Below the pieces are notes generated by a model. The model was not told the origin of the DNA. It was given only the letters and a program-made list of their open reading frames with translations, and did no database searches. A DNA stretch of 64,000 nucleotides. Origin: CAZUQP01 sp964622455. Its GTDB lineage: Bacteria > Pseudomonadota > Gammaproteobacteria > DSM-16500. The DNA is taken from contig CAZUQP010000001.1 of assembly GCA_964622455.1 (NCBI GenBank), positions 1 to 64,000 on the forward strand. The letters run 5' to 3'. Position numbers and translations under genes: made by a program. This document shows positions 45,536 to 55,001 of the stretch, one piece after another. How positions within the stretch are numbered: position 1 is the stretch's first letter; every line of letters starts with the position of its first letter.

Positions 45536-47357
45536 TTTTTCCCGATGGATGTGATTTATTTTCTGGTCTTATTTCGTCATTGTCCGTGTCTGTATCAGAG
45601 TCAGAGGATGATGAAAATAATCTGGGTGATCGTGGAGTAACAAGATTTTCTTTTGTAGATGAATCGGTTTTTTCTTCTGCTTTCATCGTGTTTGTTAAGG
45701 TCTTTGATTTAACCGGCATATGTTCAAAATAATCTAAAAAGTTTTTTACATAGATTTCTCGAGGCATTGCCATTGCGGCAATGTCCCAATTGATTTCTAT
45801 TTTTTGATTGACTCCAAAAGGTTCGAGAAAAAAACCGTGTATGCCCAAAAGGGCGCGCATGAAATTTTCAGTGGTTGCAGCAGATCCTAATTGTAACGGC
45901 ATACATGTTGCTAATAACGAAATGGTTTGCCCGAGCAGAAACCAGAATCGCGTCTCGTTGTAGGGTTCATTATCTGTGAATTGATAATTTAATAATTCCC
46001 AAACAAGAGAGTCCAGTTCTTGAAAAATTAGATAAAACACATCTGCATCCGGATGGGTAAAAAGAAATCCAGGTTGATGTAAATAGGCTTCGGGTAGATC
46101 TCCTTTTTTTACGTTTATATTTTCCCATGAAGCAGAATAATCTGTTGTTGATAAGAAAAATGATTCTATGTTTCCTTCGCTGATGGCGGTGATTCGCCAT
46201 GAATGAATGCAAGAAGTAGCGCTGAGATTAGTTGAATGATCGAATTTCTCTATTTCTGTTTTATATAACTCCATAAGAGCATCGAACTGCCAACCAAATC
46301 GAGGAGAGCTTTTGCATACAAAATCTCTTCCTCGATGAGTAGAATCTCTGGGTTTTCCATAGGTAAGCTGCGTGAATAACTTCATCTCGTTGTGATTGAG
46401 TTCTTCGGCTATTTCAAATCTTTTATTAGCAACGAGAGCGTAGAGTTTTTCGGCAATACCGCGTGAGGAGTTGCTTTTTTTAAGATGAAATTCGCGTACT
46501 TTTTTAAATTCTTCTATAAGAAGCGGAAGATTTTTCAACCAAAATTCAGCATATCTATCTTGTTTGTTAGGGTCAAATTGTGTAGCTAACGCTGCTTTAG
46601 GGGCAATAAGATCGATGCGATTCTGATCTTGGTTGGCGCGTTCTGTTGGTATATATTTTTTTTCTTCATCATCCATTTTTTTCTTTGCGATTGCATTTTT
46701 TAATTCATCTTTGAGCATTTCCCATTCTTGTTCGCGTTTTTCAATAAACCACGCTTGATTAATCTCTGTTTCCTCAGGAAAAACTAGAGTGATTTTTTGT
46801 TTTTCACTATTGCTTAATTGATTAAAACGGATGTGTTGAGATGCCCATTCGTAGATGTCTTTTTGATGGCGTGGATATGCGCATAGTATTTTTTCCCCCG
46901 ATGAGAATAGAAGTGATGTTGCTGCAGACGAATCCGGTTCTTTTTGTTTTTGAGCGTGATAATTTTTTTGCAGCGTATCAAACAACTTGAAATAAATAGT
47001 TTCATGATATTTTTGAGGGATCACTTTTTTCAGTTGTTCAATGGCATTTGCATCGTAGGTTAATTTAGAAAGAATGTTTTGATGTAGTATCGATGCGTAT
47101 ATTTTTTCATGATATTTTTGAGGAAAAATCTTTTTAAGTTGAGCGATGTTCCGGCTATCGTAAATTACACGGGCGAGAATTTTTTTATTATTTAATATAT
47201 GATTAAATATTTTGGCGCGGTCTTCAGTATCGAAAGGCTCAATCAGTTTTGCAATATTTTCTATATTCCATATGTTGGCTAATTCTTGCTTCATATTAGT
47301 TGGCTCTTGCTTTGCTTTTTCCTCCTTCGTTTCTTGGATTTTTTTACGGAGATTCAT
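45531..47357 (-). CDS. Large unrecognised protein with ~35-residue repeats, effector-like
   Basis: A 608-residue soluble protein; the frame continues upstream but the chosen ATG has an AGGAG box (spacing ten, slightly long). Three diverged repeats of about 30-35 residues cover roughly 31-130: the second and third share IxQLKKxxPQKYHExIY, the first is more distant. A charged coiled-coil-like middle follows, then a globular Trp/Phe-rich part, and an acidic Ser/Asp-rich tail (SSSSDSDTDTDND). No signal peptide or membrane segment. I do not recognise a family. The base composition and context resemble the kinase genes, and repeat-bearing soluble proteins of this type are common among Dot/Icm substrates, but function is unknown. 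The stop codon lies within the last bases of rnpB on the opposite strand. Confidence 0.65.
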   Translation of the reverse strand: MNLRKKIQETKEEKAKQEPTNMKQELANIWNIENIAKLIEPFDTEDRAKIFNHILNNKKILARVIYDSRNIAQLKKIFPQKYHEKIYASILHQNILSKLTYDANAIEQLKKVIPQKYHETIYFKLFDTLQKNYHAQKQKEPDSSAATSLLFSSGEKILCAYPRHQKDIYEWASQHIRFNQLSNSEKQKITLVFPEETEINQAWFIEKREQEWEMLKDELKNAIAKKKMDDEEKKYIPTERANQDQNRIDLIAPKAALATQFDPNKQDRYAEFWLKNLPLLIEEFKKVREFHLKKSNSSRGIAEKLYALVANKRFEIAEELNHNEMKLFTQLTYGKPRDSTHRGRDFVCKSSPRFGWQFDALMELYKTEIEKFDHSTNLSATSCIHSWRITAISEGNIESFFLSTTDYSASWENINVKKGDLPEAYLHQPGFLFTHPDADVFYLIFQELDSLVWELLNYQFTDNEPYNETRFWFLLGQTISLLATCMPLQLGSAATTENFMRALLGIHGFFLEPFGVNQKIEINWDIAAMAMPREIYVKNFLDYFEHMPVKSKTLTNTMKAEEKTDSSTKENLVTPRSPRLFSSSSDSDTDTDNDEIRPENKSHPSGKR

Positions 47358-47494
47358 AGCGCCATTTCTCCTTTGTGCGATTTGTATACTACTATTGTAT
47401 TGCAGTGATTTATTATTTGCCAGATAACAGCGGGTTTCGCTTTTGCTGTGTATGTTTCCGTGGCACATTATTTTTGCTATTTTTACCACATATA

Positions 47495-47534
47495 GTGGTA
47501 AAAAGTGGTTTATTGTGGGAAATCGTGGTATATT
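47495..47534 (+). promoter_or_regulatory. Four MraZ boxes over the dcw promoter
   Basis: GTGGT, GTGGT, GTGGG and GTGGT occur at 47495, 47505, 47515 and 47525, exactly ten bases apart, the MraZ-binding pattern. A -10-like TATATT follows directly at 47529-47534. MraZ would autorepress the cluster here. The first box is also half of a palindrome TTACCAC-N5-GTGGTAA. Confidence 0.8.
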
Positions 47535-47590
47535 AAGTGCATAGGGAAGAAAAATAGCTGATTCCAAGGCAGGTCAAAAAGGAGACTGAC

Positions 47591-48046
47591 GTGTTTAGAG
47601 GCGTCAACGGAATCAATATCGATGTGAAGGGTAGAATAGTTATTCCTACCCGCTATCGTGAGCGGCTACAAGAAAGCCGCAGCTGTGTCGTTTTGACTAT
47701 TGATACTGAAGAAAAATGTTTGTTACTCTACCCATTCTCTGCTTGGGAAACCATCGAAAGTAAGTTAGCGGAACTTCCCAGTTTTAATTCTGAAGCGCGT
47801 CGTATCCAACGTTTATTAATCGGTCATGCCACAGAAGTGGAGTTGGATAGCCACGGCCGTATTCTTTTGCCTCCTTTGTTGCGTGAATATGCAGAATTAA
47901 GCAAGCACGCTATGTTAGTTGGGCAAGGGAAAAAATTTGAAATTTGGGATGAAGCACATTGGCAAAAACGTCGTAGTGATTGGTTGGATGAAGAATCTAA
48001 AGGTGATTCTTCACTTCCAGATGAAGTGAAAAAATTATCATTGTAA
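47591..48046 (+). CDS. mraZ: Transcriptional regulator MraZ
   Basis: A 151-residue protein of two AbrB-like halves: FRGVNGINIDVKGRIVIPTRYRERL and EVELDSHGRILLPPLLREYAEL. The start is GTG with AGGAG upstream. It binds repeats of TGGG type in its own promoter, where four boxes are present. First gene of the dcw cluster. Confidence 0.96.
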   Translation: MFRGVNGINIDVKGRIVIPTRYRERLQESRSCVVLTIDTEEKCLLLYPFSAWETIESKLAELPSFNSEARRIQRLLIGHATEVELDSHGRILLPPLLREYAELSKHAMLVGQGKKFEIWDEAHWQKRRSDWLDEESKGDSSLPDEVKKLSL

Positions 48047-48058
48047 TACGGAAAATAT

Positions 48059-49012
48059 ATGGTGGCGTGTCGAATGAAAGAAAAATTTACTCTGCATCAA
48101 CCGGTGATGCTTGCTGAAGTTATCGAGCATTTGGCAATCAAACCCGATGGCGTTTATCTTGATGCAACGATTGGCCGTGGTGGACATGCGCAAGCGATTT
48201 TGAATCAGCTTGGTCCAACGGGGCGCTTACTGGCAATGGACAAGGATCCTGAGGCAGTCGCTTACGCATGCCAACACTTTTTAGATGACAAACGTTTTAT
48301 GATTCAACACGGAACGTTTGCAGAACTTGCAAAATTTGTTGCAAAACAAAACTTAGTTGGCAAAATAAGCGGAATTTTATTCGATCTAGGTGTCTCATCA
48401 CCACAATTAGATAATCCAGAGCGTGGTTTTAGTTTTATGAAGAATGGCAAACTCGATATGCGCATGGATTTTTCAGAAGGAATGGATGCCGCGACGTGGA
48501 TTGCTAAAGTCGATGAAAAAGAATTAGCTGATGTGTTGTGGATTTATGGTGAAGAACGTTTTTCACGCCGTATTGCACGCGCGATTGTTGCAGCGCGTGA
48601 GATCACTCCCATTACCACAACGCTTCAGCTGGCAGAAATTATTAGAAAAGCAATGCCTGTTTGGCAAAAGGGAAAACATCCCGCTACACGAAGTTTTCAA
48701 GCGATTCGTATCAAGGTGAATCGCGAATTAGATGATTTGAAATTAGGTTTAGTGCAAGGCTTAGAAGTGTTAAGCAAAGGGGGACGTTTGTTAGTCATTA
48801 GTTTTCATTCGTTAGAAGATCGATTAGTTAAACAATTCATGCAACAGAGGGAGCGTGGTCCTGAAATTCCTGCTGGTCTGCCAATTAAGCACACCCATAT
48901 TCCGCTCAATTTTAAACGCGTGGGCCGTGCTATCAAGCCGAGCATGCGAGAAATTGCAGAAAACCCAAGGGCACGCAGTGCTGTTTTACGCATAGGAGAA
49001 AAGCTATCATGA
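48059..49012 (+). CDS. rsmH: 16S rRNA C1402 N4-methyltransferase RsmH
   Basis: A 317-residue SAM-dependent methyltransferase (MraW). HQPVMLAEVIEHL, DATIGRGGHAQAIL, GILFDLGVSSPQLDNPERGFSF and VISFHSLEDRLVK are conserved. A second ATG 15 bases downstream is an equally possible start. It overlaps ftsL by four bases. Confidence 0.96.
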   Translation: MVACRMKEKFTLHQPVMLAEVIEHLAIKPDGVYLDATIGRGGHAQAILNQLGPTGRLLAMDKDPEAVAYACQHFLDDKRFMIQHGTFAELAKFVAKQNLVGKISGILFDLGVSSPQLDNPERGFSFMKNGKLDMRMDFSEGMDAATWIAKVDEKELADVLWIYGEERFSRRIARAIVAAREITPITTTLQLAEIIRKAMPVWQKGKHPATRSFQAIRIKVNRELDDLKLGLVQGLEVLSKGGRLLVISFHSLEDRLVKQFMQQRERGPEIPAGLPIKHTHIPLNFKRVGRAIKPSMREIAENPRARSAVLRIGEKLS

Positions 49013-49347
49013 ATGCAGCAGCCCGTTTACTTAATCAAGGCACTTTATTATCACGCAGCTGGGTCGTTTCAATTTTTTTAACGCGTGAGCAATTACCATT
49101 TTTGACGATGATTGCAGCTGTTTTGATATCCGGTTTGAGCGTCATTTATATGACGAATACGACACGTTCATTAAATGCTTCTATTCAGCAAACAGTCACT
49201 GAGCGCAATCGACTGCATGTTGAGTCGGGACAATTGTTACTTGAACGAAGTACATGGACAATGCAAGCCCGAATTCAAAATGAAGCTGAAGGTCAATTGG
49301 GCATGGTAATACCTGATAACAAGTCCGTGGTGGTCGTGAACGAGTGA
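49009..49347 (+). CDS. ftsL: Cell division protein FtsL
   Basis: A 112-residue bitopic protein: short cytoplasmic part, one membrane segment (about 30-50, FLTMIAAVLISGLSVIYM), then a periplasmic coiled coil (NASIQQTVTERNRLHVESGQLLLE). It forms a complex with FtsB and FtsQ. Identified by length, topology and position between rsmH and ftsI; overlaps ftsI by four bases. Confidence 0.92.
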   Translation: MNAAARLLNQGTLLSRSWVVSIFLTREQLPFLTMIAAVLISGLSVIYMTNTTRSLNASIQQTVTERNRLHVESGQLLLERSTWTMQARIQNEAEGQLGMVIPDNKSVVVVNE

Positions 49348-51050
49348 AATATATAGCACAGATAACGTTTATTTCGTGGCGTTTTTATTTGTTGAATGTT
49401 TTTATTTTATTGACGGTTTTCGGGTTGATTGCGCGCATGGTTGATCTCGCTGTCATTAAGCGTCCGTTTTTGCAAGATCAAGGCGATGCACGTGCTTTAC
49501 GGCTTATCAGTGAACCTGCATTTCGCGGCATGATTACCGATCGCAATGGTTATCCTCTTGCAATTAGCACTTCGGTATATTCCATTTGGGTGAATCCTAA
49601 AGAATTTTCATTTGATAAAAAACAAATAAAACAACTCGGTAAAATTTTAAATATTCTACCCGAGATTATTTTAACGGCATTAAAGCGCTCTCAAGATAAA
49701 AATCGAGAATTCGTTTATTTAAAACGGGGTGTTTCGCCAGAACTCGCAAAGGAAATTAAATCATTCATGTTTCCGGGTGTTTATTTACAGGAAGATTACA
49801 AACGATTTTATCCCGAAGGTGAAGTGGCAGCCCATGTGATTGGTTTTACCAATGTGGATGATCGCGGGCAAGAAGGATTGGAACTTCTTTATAATGATTG
49901 GCTGACGGGCGCTGTTGGGAAAAAATATGTGCTTAAAGACCGCCGCGGGCGCGTCGTGAGTAATTTACAAACAGTGCAACAGCAAAGAGCGGGCTCTAAT
50001 CTTACGCTGAGTATCAATCATAAAATTCAATATTTGGCTTATCGTGAATTACAGCGAGGTGTTACCGAAAACGCAGCTCTCTCAGGTTCAGTCGTTATTT
50101 TAGATGTTAAAACCGGCGAAGTATTGGCGATGGTCAATCAACCTTCTTTTAATCCTAATCATATTTTGCCTGATGAAAAAGAAACATTTCGCAATCGTGC
50201 GGTGACCGATATTTTTGAGCCCGGTTCAACGATTAAATCATTTAGCATTGCAACTGCCTTAGACAGCGGACGGTTTAAACCTGATACGATGATTGATACT
50301 TATCCCGGCTGGATGCGCGTTGAGCATCATTTGGTGCGTGATGAACACAATAATGGCGCATTAACGGTGACGCAAGTATTGCAGCTATCCAGTAATGTCG
50401 GTGTATCGAAAATTATTTTATCTTTACCGCCCGATCAACTATGGAATTTATTGCATCGAATGGGTTTTGGCGAAATGACAGGTGTTGGTTTTCCGGGAGA
50501 GCAAGCGGGGCGATTAGTTAAGCGGTCCAGTTGGAGACCTTTTGCGTTAGCTACCTTATCATTTGGCTACGGTATTTCTGTGACGCCTTTGCAGTTGGCG
50601 CACGCATACGCAACCCTTGCAAATGATGGCGTAAAGGTGCCTGTGACATTGCTGCGTACAGATGAGGTGCCAAAAGGTGAGCGAGTCATGAGTAGCAAAG
50701 TTGCGCGCACGATGCGTGAATTATTACAATCAGTATTGGAGAAAGGCGGGACAGGTGCACCTGCGCGAGTTCCAGGATATAAAGTTGCAGGAAAAACGGG
50801 GACTGCTTTAATTGCAGGCGATCAAGGTTATCAAAAGCATCGCTATATTTCTTCGTTTGTGGGGATGGCGCCAGCGAGTCATCCTAAAGTGGTAGTTGCG
50901 GTTGTTATTTATGATCCGCAGGGAAAAGAATATTTGGGCGGCTATGTGTCAGGCCCTATATTTGAAAGAATTATGGAAGGCACGTTACGCGTTTTAAATA
51001 TTGCACCAGATGATCCAGACTCATTGCAGACAGCGAAGAGTGCAGCGTAA
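49344..51050 (+). CDS. ftsI: Penicillin-binding protein 3 (FtsI), septal transpeptidase
   Basis: A 568-residue class B PBP. One membrane segment near the N-terminus, then a PBP dimerisation domain beginning RGMITDRNGYPLAIS. The transpeptidase has the active-site STIK (in FEPGSTIKSFS), the SSN motif and KTGT. GTG start overlapping ftsL. It is followed not by murE but by two orphan genes. Confidence 0.97.
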   Translation: MKYIAQITFISWRFYLLNVFILLTVFGLIARMVDLAVIKRPFLQDQGDARALRLISEPAFRGMITDRNGYPLAISTSVYSIWVNPKEFSFDKKQIKQLGKILNILPEIILTALKRSQDKNREFVYLKRGVSPELAKEIKSFMFPGVYLQEDYKRFYPEGEVAAHVIGFTNVDDRGQEGLELLYNDWLTGAVGKKYVLKDRRGRVVSNLQTVQQQRAGSNLTLSINHKIQYLAYRELQRGVTENAALSGSVVILDVKTGEVLAMVNQPSFNPNHILPDEKETFRNRAVTDIFEPGSTIKSFSIATALDSGRFKPDTMIDTYPGWMRVEHHLVRDEHNNGALTVTQVLQLSSNVGVSKIILSLPPDQLWNLLHRMGFGEMTGVGFPGEQAGRLVKRSSWRPFALATLSFGYGISVTPLQLAHAYATLANDGVKVPVTLLRTDEVPKGERVMSSKVARTMRELLQSVLEKGGTGAPARVPGYKVAGKTGTALIAGDQGYQKHRYISSFVGMAPASHPKVVVAVVIYDPQGKEYLGGYVSGPIFERIMEGTLRVLNIAPDDPDSLQTAKSAA

Positions 51051-51098
51051 TATTAGTTTTTTTAACAAGGATGAATATCATGATAAGGATATTATGTT

Positions 51099-52007
51099 AT
51101 GCAGCGTCACAATACCAATGAGATCGAGCAAAAGGAAGGGAGTGTTGCGTGTCATTTAAAATTTTATTTAAAAAATCCCACGCGGTTTATCCCTTTTTAT
51201 TCAGTATTATTACCTAATAAATTGTGGATCATCACGGGATGTGATTCAAATATATGTAAAGTATTAGATTCCACCAGTTATGAAACACTTTATAATATTA
51301 CTGCCTCATCAACGATTAGTCACTTGTGGGTAATACCAAAGGATAGGGATGGGATTAAAATTGTCCTGAGTACAATGAAAAATTCGCTAGAGTCTTATTA
51401 TGTAACGAAAAATAAATGTGTTATCGAACCTTTAGAAGAAAAAAATTTAAGTGATCAACATAAAGTGTCAGCAAAAGAAAATTTTATTGATGGGTTTTCA
51501 GAAAAAAATCAAGGATTGATTAAAAAAGCATTACATCCTTATCTAAATACGCATCCTATTATTGGTGCGATAGCAATGAATCGATATGTGATTGCTTGCA
51601 CAAAATTCCAAAATCAATTTAAATTATTTTTTTTTAATGAATCTGAAGAGCTCATCGAAACTGGTGGTTTCTTAAAATCGAATGCTCGCATTGTTTCAGT
51701 TGCCGCATCTACTGATAAAAACAAATTTTTTCTGGGTGATTATGATGGAAACATTCAATTGTGGGATATTCATACGAGAAAATGTCTTGCAACTCAGCAG
51801 GCATCTTCTTATCTATTGGGGCCTTTGCATGTGATAGATGACCGCGTACTCTATTTGGCACAAGGTTCTGAAATGGGGGCCGTACAGTTTTTTGATTTTG
51901 ATCAACAAGATGAGCAAATGCCGAGGGTTGGGCTTTTTAAGAAAAAACAGCAGCAACCTCTTGTATCTAAAGAAAATACATCTACGAAACTTTGTTTTAT
52001 TTTGTAA
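51099..52007 (+). CDS. WD40-like protein ending in a CaaX box, candidate effector
   Basis: A 302-residue soluble protein. A WD-type repeat is visible in KFFLGDYDGNIQLWDIHTRKCL (about 208-229), and earlier IITGCDSNICKVLDSTSY looks like a degenerate one, so the fold is probably a beta-propeller. The protein ends STKLCFIL: the last four residues, Cys-Phe-Ile-Leu, have the form of a eukaryotic CaaX prenylation signal, with terminal Leu favouring geranylgeranylation. No signal peptide. It lies in the dcw cluster 48 bases after ftsI, where no such gene is normally found. Host-membrane targeting is inferred, not shown. Confidence 0.65.
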   Translation: MQRHNTNEIEQKEGSVACHLKFYLKNPTRFIPFYSVLLPNKLWIITGCDSNICKVLDSTSYETLYNITASSTISHLWVIPKDRDGIKIVLSTMKNSLESYYVTKNKCVIEPLEEKNLSDQHKVSAKENFIDGFSEKNQGLIKKALHPYLNTHPIIGAIAMNRYVIACTKFQNQFKLFFFNESEELIETGGFLKSNARIVSVAASTDKNKFFLGDYDGNIQLWDIHTRKCLATQQASSYLLGPLHVIDDRVLYLAQGSEMGAVQFFDFDQQDEQMPRVGLFKKKQQQPLVSKENTSTKLCFIL

Positions 52008-52163
52008 CTTTGTAGAGGTCTTTAAAAAACGTGCGATTTTAGTAGCCTTTACTTAAAATAGTCTTAACATCGTGATTATTTTAATGGAATCCTCCGGCGT
52101 ATTTTGATTAAGTTTTTGATAAAATGGTAGGCTCATAAAAAGAATAATACTTAAATAACGAGG

Positions 52164-53423
52164 ATGCGTTCACACATTAATTTTATGCCAGATATTAGCA
52201 TTACGCAGAGTCTTTATAATAAACTTAGCTGGTTTACTTCAGTACGTTTATTCTTTGTACGATTAAATCGTTTATTAAAATTAGTATGTCGATCTTTCAT
52301 GGGTTCTCTAGGTTCTATTGTGCACGGAAAAGCGCATATTCCCATGAAACAGCTGGCTGCTGCTAGTAGTTTATCGTACGGACTTGAATTGCTGATTGAT
52401 ATAGGCGTGATCTTTAAAACAACTTTTTTCCCAAGCAAAAAAGAAAAAATAGAAAATCCCAGTGTTCTTAGTCGTTTTAAAAATATTATTCATAAAGATG
52501 ACAGACCTTCACGCATGAGAAATGCAGCAGTTTGGTTTGGCGTTAATTTGGCTTGTTTGTTTTTAACCGCGGGTGTGTCAGCTATTGTCAATAGCGGTCT
52601 TTTTCTATTTGATTTGGTGCATGATATTTATAAGTCAGATCGTCATCAAGCTAAATATCAACGTCTTTTAGGTGATGTTAACCACAATCTAGTCATGGCC
52701 GAGGAAGAACTTGAAAACGCAAATACTACGCCTGAAAAAAATAAATTAAATAAACAAATTGAAAAATATAAGAAGATGCGGCGTACGTTATTAAGACAGC
52801 AAATTGCAATTTCTAAAGAAAAAAATTATGCAATCTTGGTTAGCGCCACCATTCTTTTTGGCATGCTGCTTTTCTTTTTTCCGCCCGCGGGATTGCTGGG
52901 ATTAGGGGTGAGTTTGCTTGCATTAAAAGTGACAGGAGCCGCAATTGCTTTGTCAGGCAGTGTGTTTGGCGGTTTTGGAAGAAGAACTTATAAAAATATG
53001 GTGGCAACGTGCAATACAATGCTTGAAGAATCAAAAAAAGATTCTAGCAAGTTAAGTTGCAGTGCGAGTTCCACCTGTTTGATACATCAATCAATAAAAC
53101 GCCGAGTTCCTGTTCCAAACATCTCACTTCACCCGATCACAATACGTGATGGCCGTGGCCGCCCGGTATCCCCGCGTACGCGAAAAGAATATTTAGATAA
53201 CTCTCCGAAAAGCTCGTTTGTGAATAGCAATATTTCGGAAGAAAAGCAAGATGGACTGGAAGTGCCCCTATTGTCTCCTCAGAAAAAACCTGGACTTATT
53301 ATAGACCACCTCAGAATGCATGGTCTTAATAGGGGCGGCGATGGGCCTCAAAAGCAAGAGGAAAAAGGACCTGTATTCAAACTACCAATCAGTCCATTTT
53401 CTCCTTCCTATAATAATTACTAA
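52164..53423 (+). CDS. Unrecognised membrane and coiled-coil protein in the dcw cluster
   Basis: A 419-residue protein. Hydrophobic segments lie at about 121-150, 222-242 and 242-268; between the first and second is a charged coiled coil (165-215, with LLGDVNHNLVMAEEELENAN). The C-terminal 140 residues are hydrophilic and rich in Ser, Pro and Arg. The GAGG before the ATG is very close, so an internal ATG 21 bases later is possible. No family recognised. It follows the CaaX protein and precedes murE. The transmembrane hairpin with long soluble tail resembles membrane-associated effectors, but no function is assigned. Confidence 0.6.
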   Translation: MRSHINFMPDISITQSLYNKLSWFTSVRLFFVRLNRLLKLVCRSFMGSLGSIVHGKAHIPMKQLAAASSLSYGLELLIDIGVIFKTTFFPSKKEKIENPSVLSRFKNIIHKDDRPSRMRNAAVWFGVNLACLFLTAGVSAIVNSGLFLFDLVHDIYKSDRHQAKYQRLLGDVNHNLVMAEEELENANTTPEKNKLNKQIEKYKKMRRTLLRQQIAISKEKNYAILVSATILFGMLLFFFPPAGLLGLGVSLLALKVTGAAIALSGSVFGGFGRRTYKNMVATCNTMLEESKKDSSKLSCSASSTCLIHQSIKRRVPVPNISLHPITIRDGRGRPVSPRTRKEYLDNSPKSSFVNSNISEEKQDGLEVPLLSPQKKPGLIIDHLRMHGLNRGGDGPQKQEEKGPVFKLPISPFSPSYNNY

Positions 53424-53506
53424 AATAAGTAAAGTTAAAAAGCCATTTTTTCTTGCTTTATTTTACTGGGTAAGACATATAATAAAGCTTTTATGACATT
53501 CTTCTT

Positions 53507-54982
53507 ATGAAATTATCCCATTTATTGCAAGATTGCTTTTCTCTCACTTTATCTCAGGATCCTGAGATTACCCGCCTTGCCTTGGATAGTCGATCTGTAC
53601 AGTCAGGGGATTTGTTTTTTGCGTTACCGGGAACCAAGACCCATGGAGAAGAATTTATCGATGAGGCTATTTCAAAAGGCGCTATCGCTATCTTGATGGA
53701 TGTAAAAGAGAAGACTCTCCATTGGAAAGGCAGCATTCCACTTATCGCAATTCCTGATCTTAAAACTAAAGTGAGCGAATTGGCTGCGCGATTTTATGAT
53801 TATCCTGCAAAAAAAATACGGACTGCGGGTTTTACGGGTACTAGCGGTAAAACATCGTGTACCCAATTTATGGGACAGGCTTTACATGAACTCAATCAAT
53901 CCTGCGGGATCATAGGTACTTTAGGAAACGGTTTATATGCGCATTTGATAGATAGCCAACTCACGACACCTGATGCAATCACAGTGCAAAAATGGCTTCA
54001 CGATTTTGTCAAGCAAGGTGCTGATGTTGTTGCGATGGAAGTGTCTTCACACAGCTTAGATCAGGGCAGGGTGAAGGGCATTCCATTTGATGTGGGCGTT
54101 TTCACTAATTTAACGCGTGATCATTTAGATTATCACGGCACCATGGAAAATTACGGTGCGGCAAAAAAACAGTTATTTACTCAAACGAAACGCGCAGTGG
54201 TCAACGCAGATGATGCCTTTGGTCAAGATATTTTAAAATCATTACCTTCTTCTTTAGAAACCATTATTGCTTACAGTATTGAAAAAAATTATTTTTATTC
54301 GCATCAAAACGATTGTTTACATGTCTATGCGGATCAATGTCGTTTTGATCATGCTGGAATATATGCCAAATTAATCACACCATGGGGTGAAGGTGAATTA
54401 TTTTCTTCATTAGTCGGCCAATTTAATTTAAGCAATTTATTAGCTGTGCTCGCTACACTTTGTTTGTTAGACGTGCCATTTAAAACAGCGCTTAATTGTT
54501 TAAGCAAGGTGATGCCGGCAGCAGGTAGGATGCAATTTTTTCATGCTCGACAAAAACCGTTGGTGGTGGTGGATTATGCGCATAAGCCGGATGCGTTAGA
54601 AAAAGTTCTGATCGCTTTACGGCAACAATGCCAGGGAAAATTATATTGTGTGTTTGGCTGCGGCGGCGAACGTGATCGCGGAAAACGTCCGATGATGGCG
54701 CGCATTGCTGAACAATACGCAGATCAAGTGATTCTCACAAATGATAACCCGCGTCATGAAGATCCAAAGCAAATTGTTGCTGATATTATGCAGGGTTTTA
54801 CTGATAAAACACGTATTATTGTTCAACATGACCGTTCTAAAGCCATTCAAGACGTTATACAATATGCAAAACCAAGTGATTATATTTTAATTGCAGGTAA
54901 AGGTGCTGAAACCTATCAAATCATAGGCGATGAAAAAATTCCTTTCAATGATTTAGTTATCGTGAAGGAAATAATAAAGTGA
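53507..54982 (+). CDS. murE: UDP-MurNAc-tripeptide synthetase MurE (meso-diaminopimelate)
   Basis: Adds meso-diaminopimelate to UDP-MurNAc-L-Ala-D-Glu. The 491-residue protein has the ATP loop GTSGKTS, the central domain [16 protein letters not shown] with the carbamylated lysine region (AKKQLF), and DNPRHEDP, the loop that selects meso-DAP over lysine. Its stop lies 19 bases before mraY, so murF is not in its usual place. Confidence 0.96.
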   Translation: MKLSHLLQDCFSLTLSQDPEITRLALDSRSVQSGDLFFALPGTKTHGEEFIDEAISKGAIAILMDVKEKTLHWKGSIPLIAIPDLKTKVSELAARFYDYPAKKIRTAGFTGTSGKTSCTQFMGQALHELNQSCGIIGTLGNGLYAHLIDSQLTTPDAITVQKWLHDFVKQGADVVAMEVSSHSLDQGRVKGIPFDVGVFTNLTRDHLDYHGTMENYGAAKKQLFTQTKRAVVNADDAFGQDILKSLPSSLETIIAYSIEKNYFYSHQNDCLHVYADQCRFDHAGIYAKLITPWGEGELFSSLVGQFNLSNLLAVLATLCLLDVPFKTALNCLSKVMPAAGRMQFFHARQKPLVVVDYAHKPDALEKVLIALRQQCQGKLYCVFGCGGERDRGKRPMMARIAEQYADQVILTNDNPRHEDPKQIVADIMQGFTDKTRIIVQHDRSKAIQDVIQYAKPSDYILIAGKGAETYQIIGDEKIPFNDLVIVKEIIK

Positions 54983-55001
54983 AATTAGGAGATTGTCTTA
55001 C

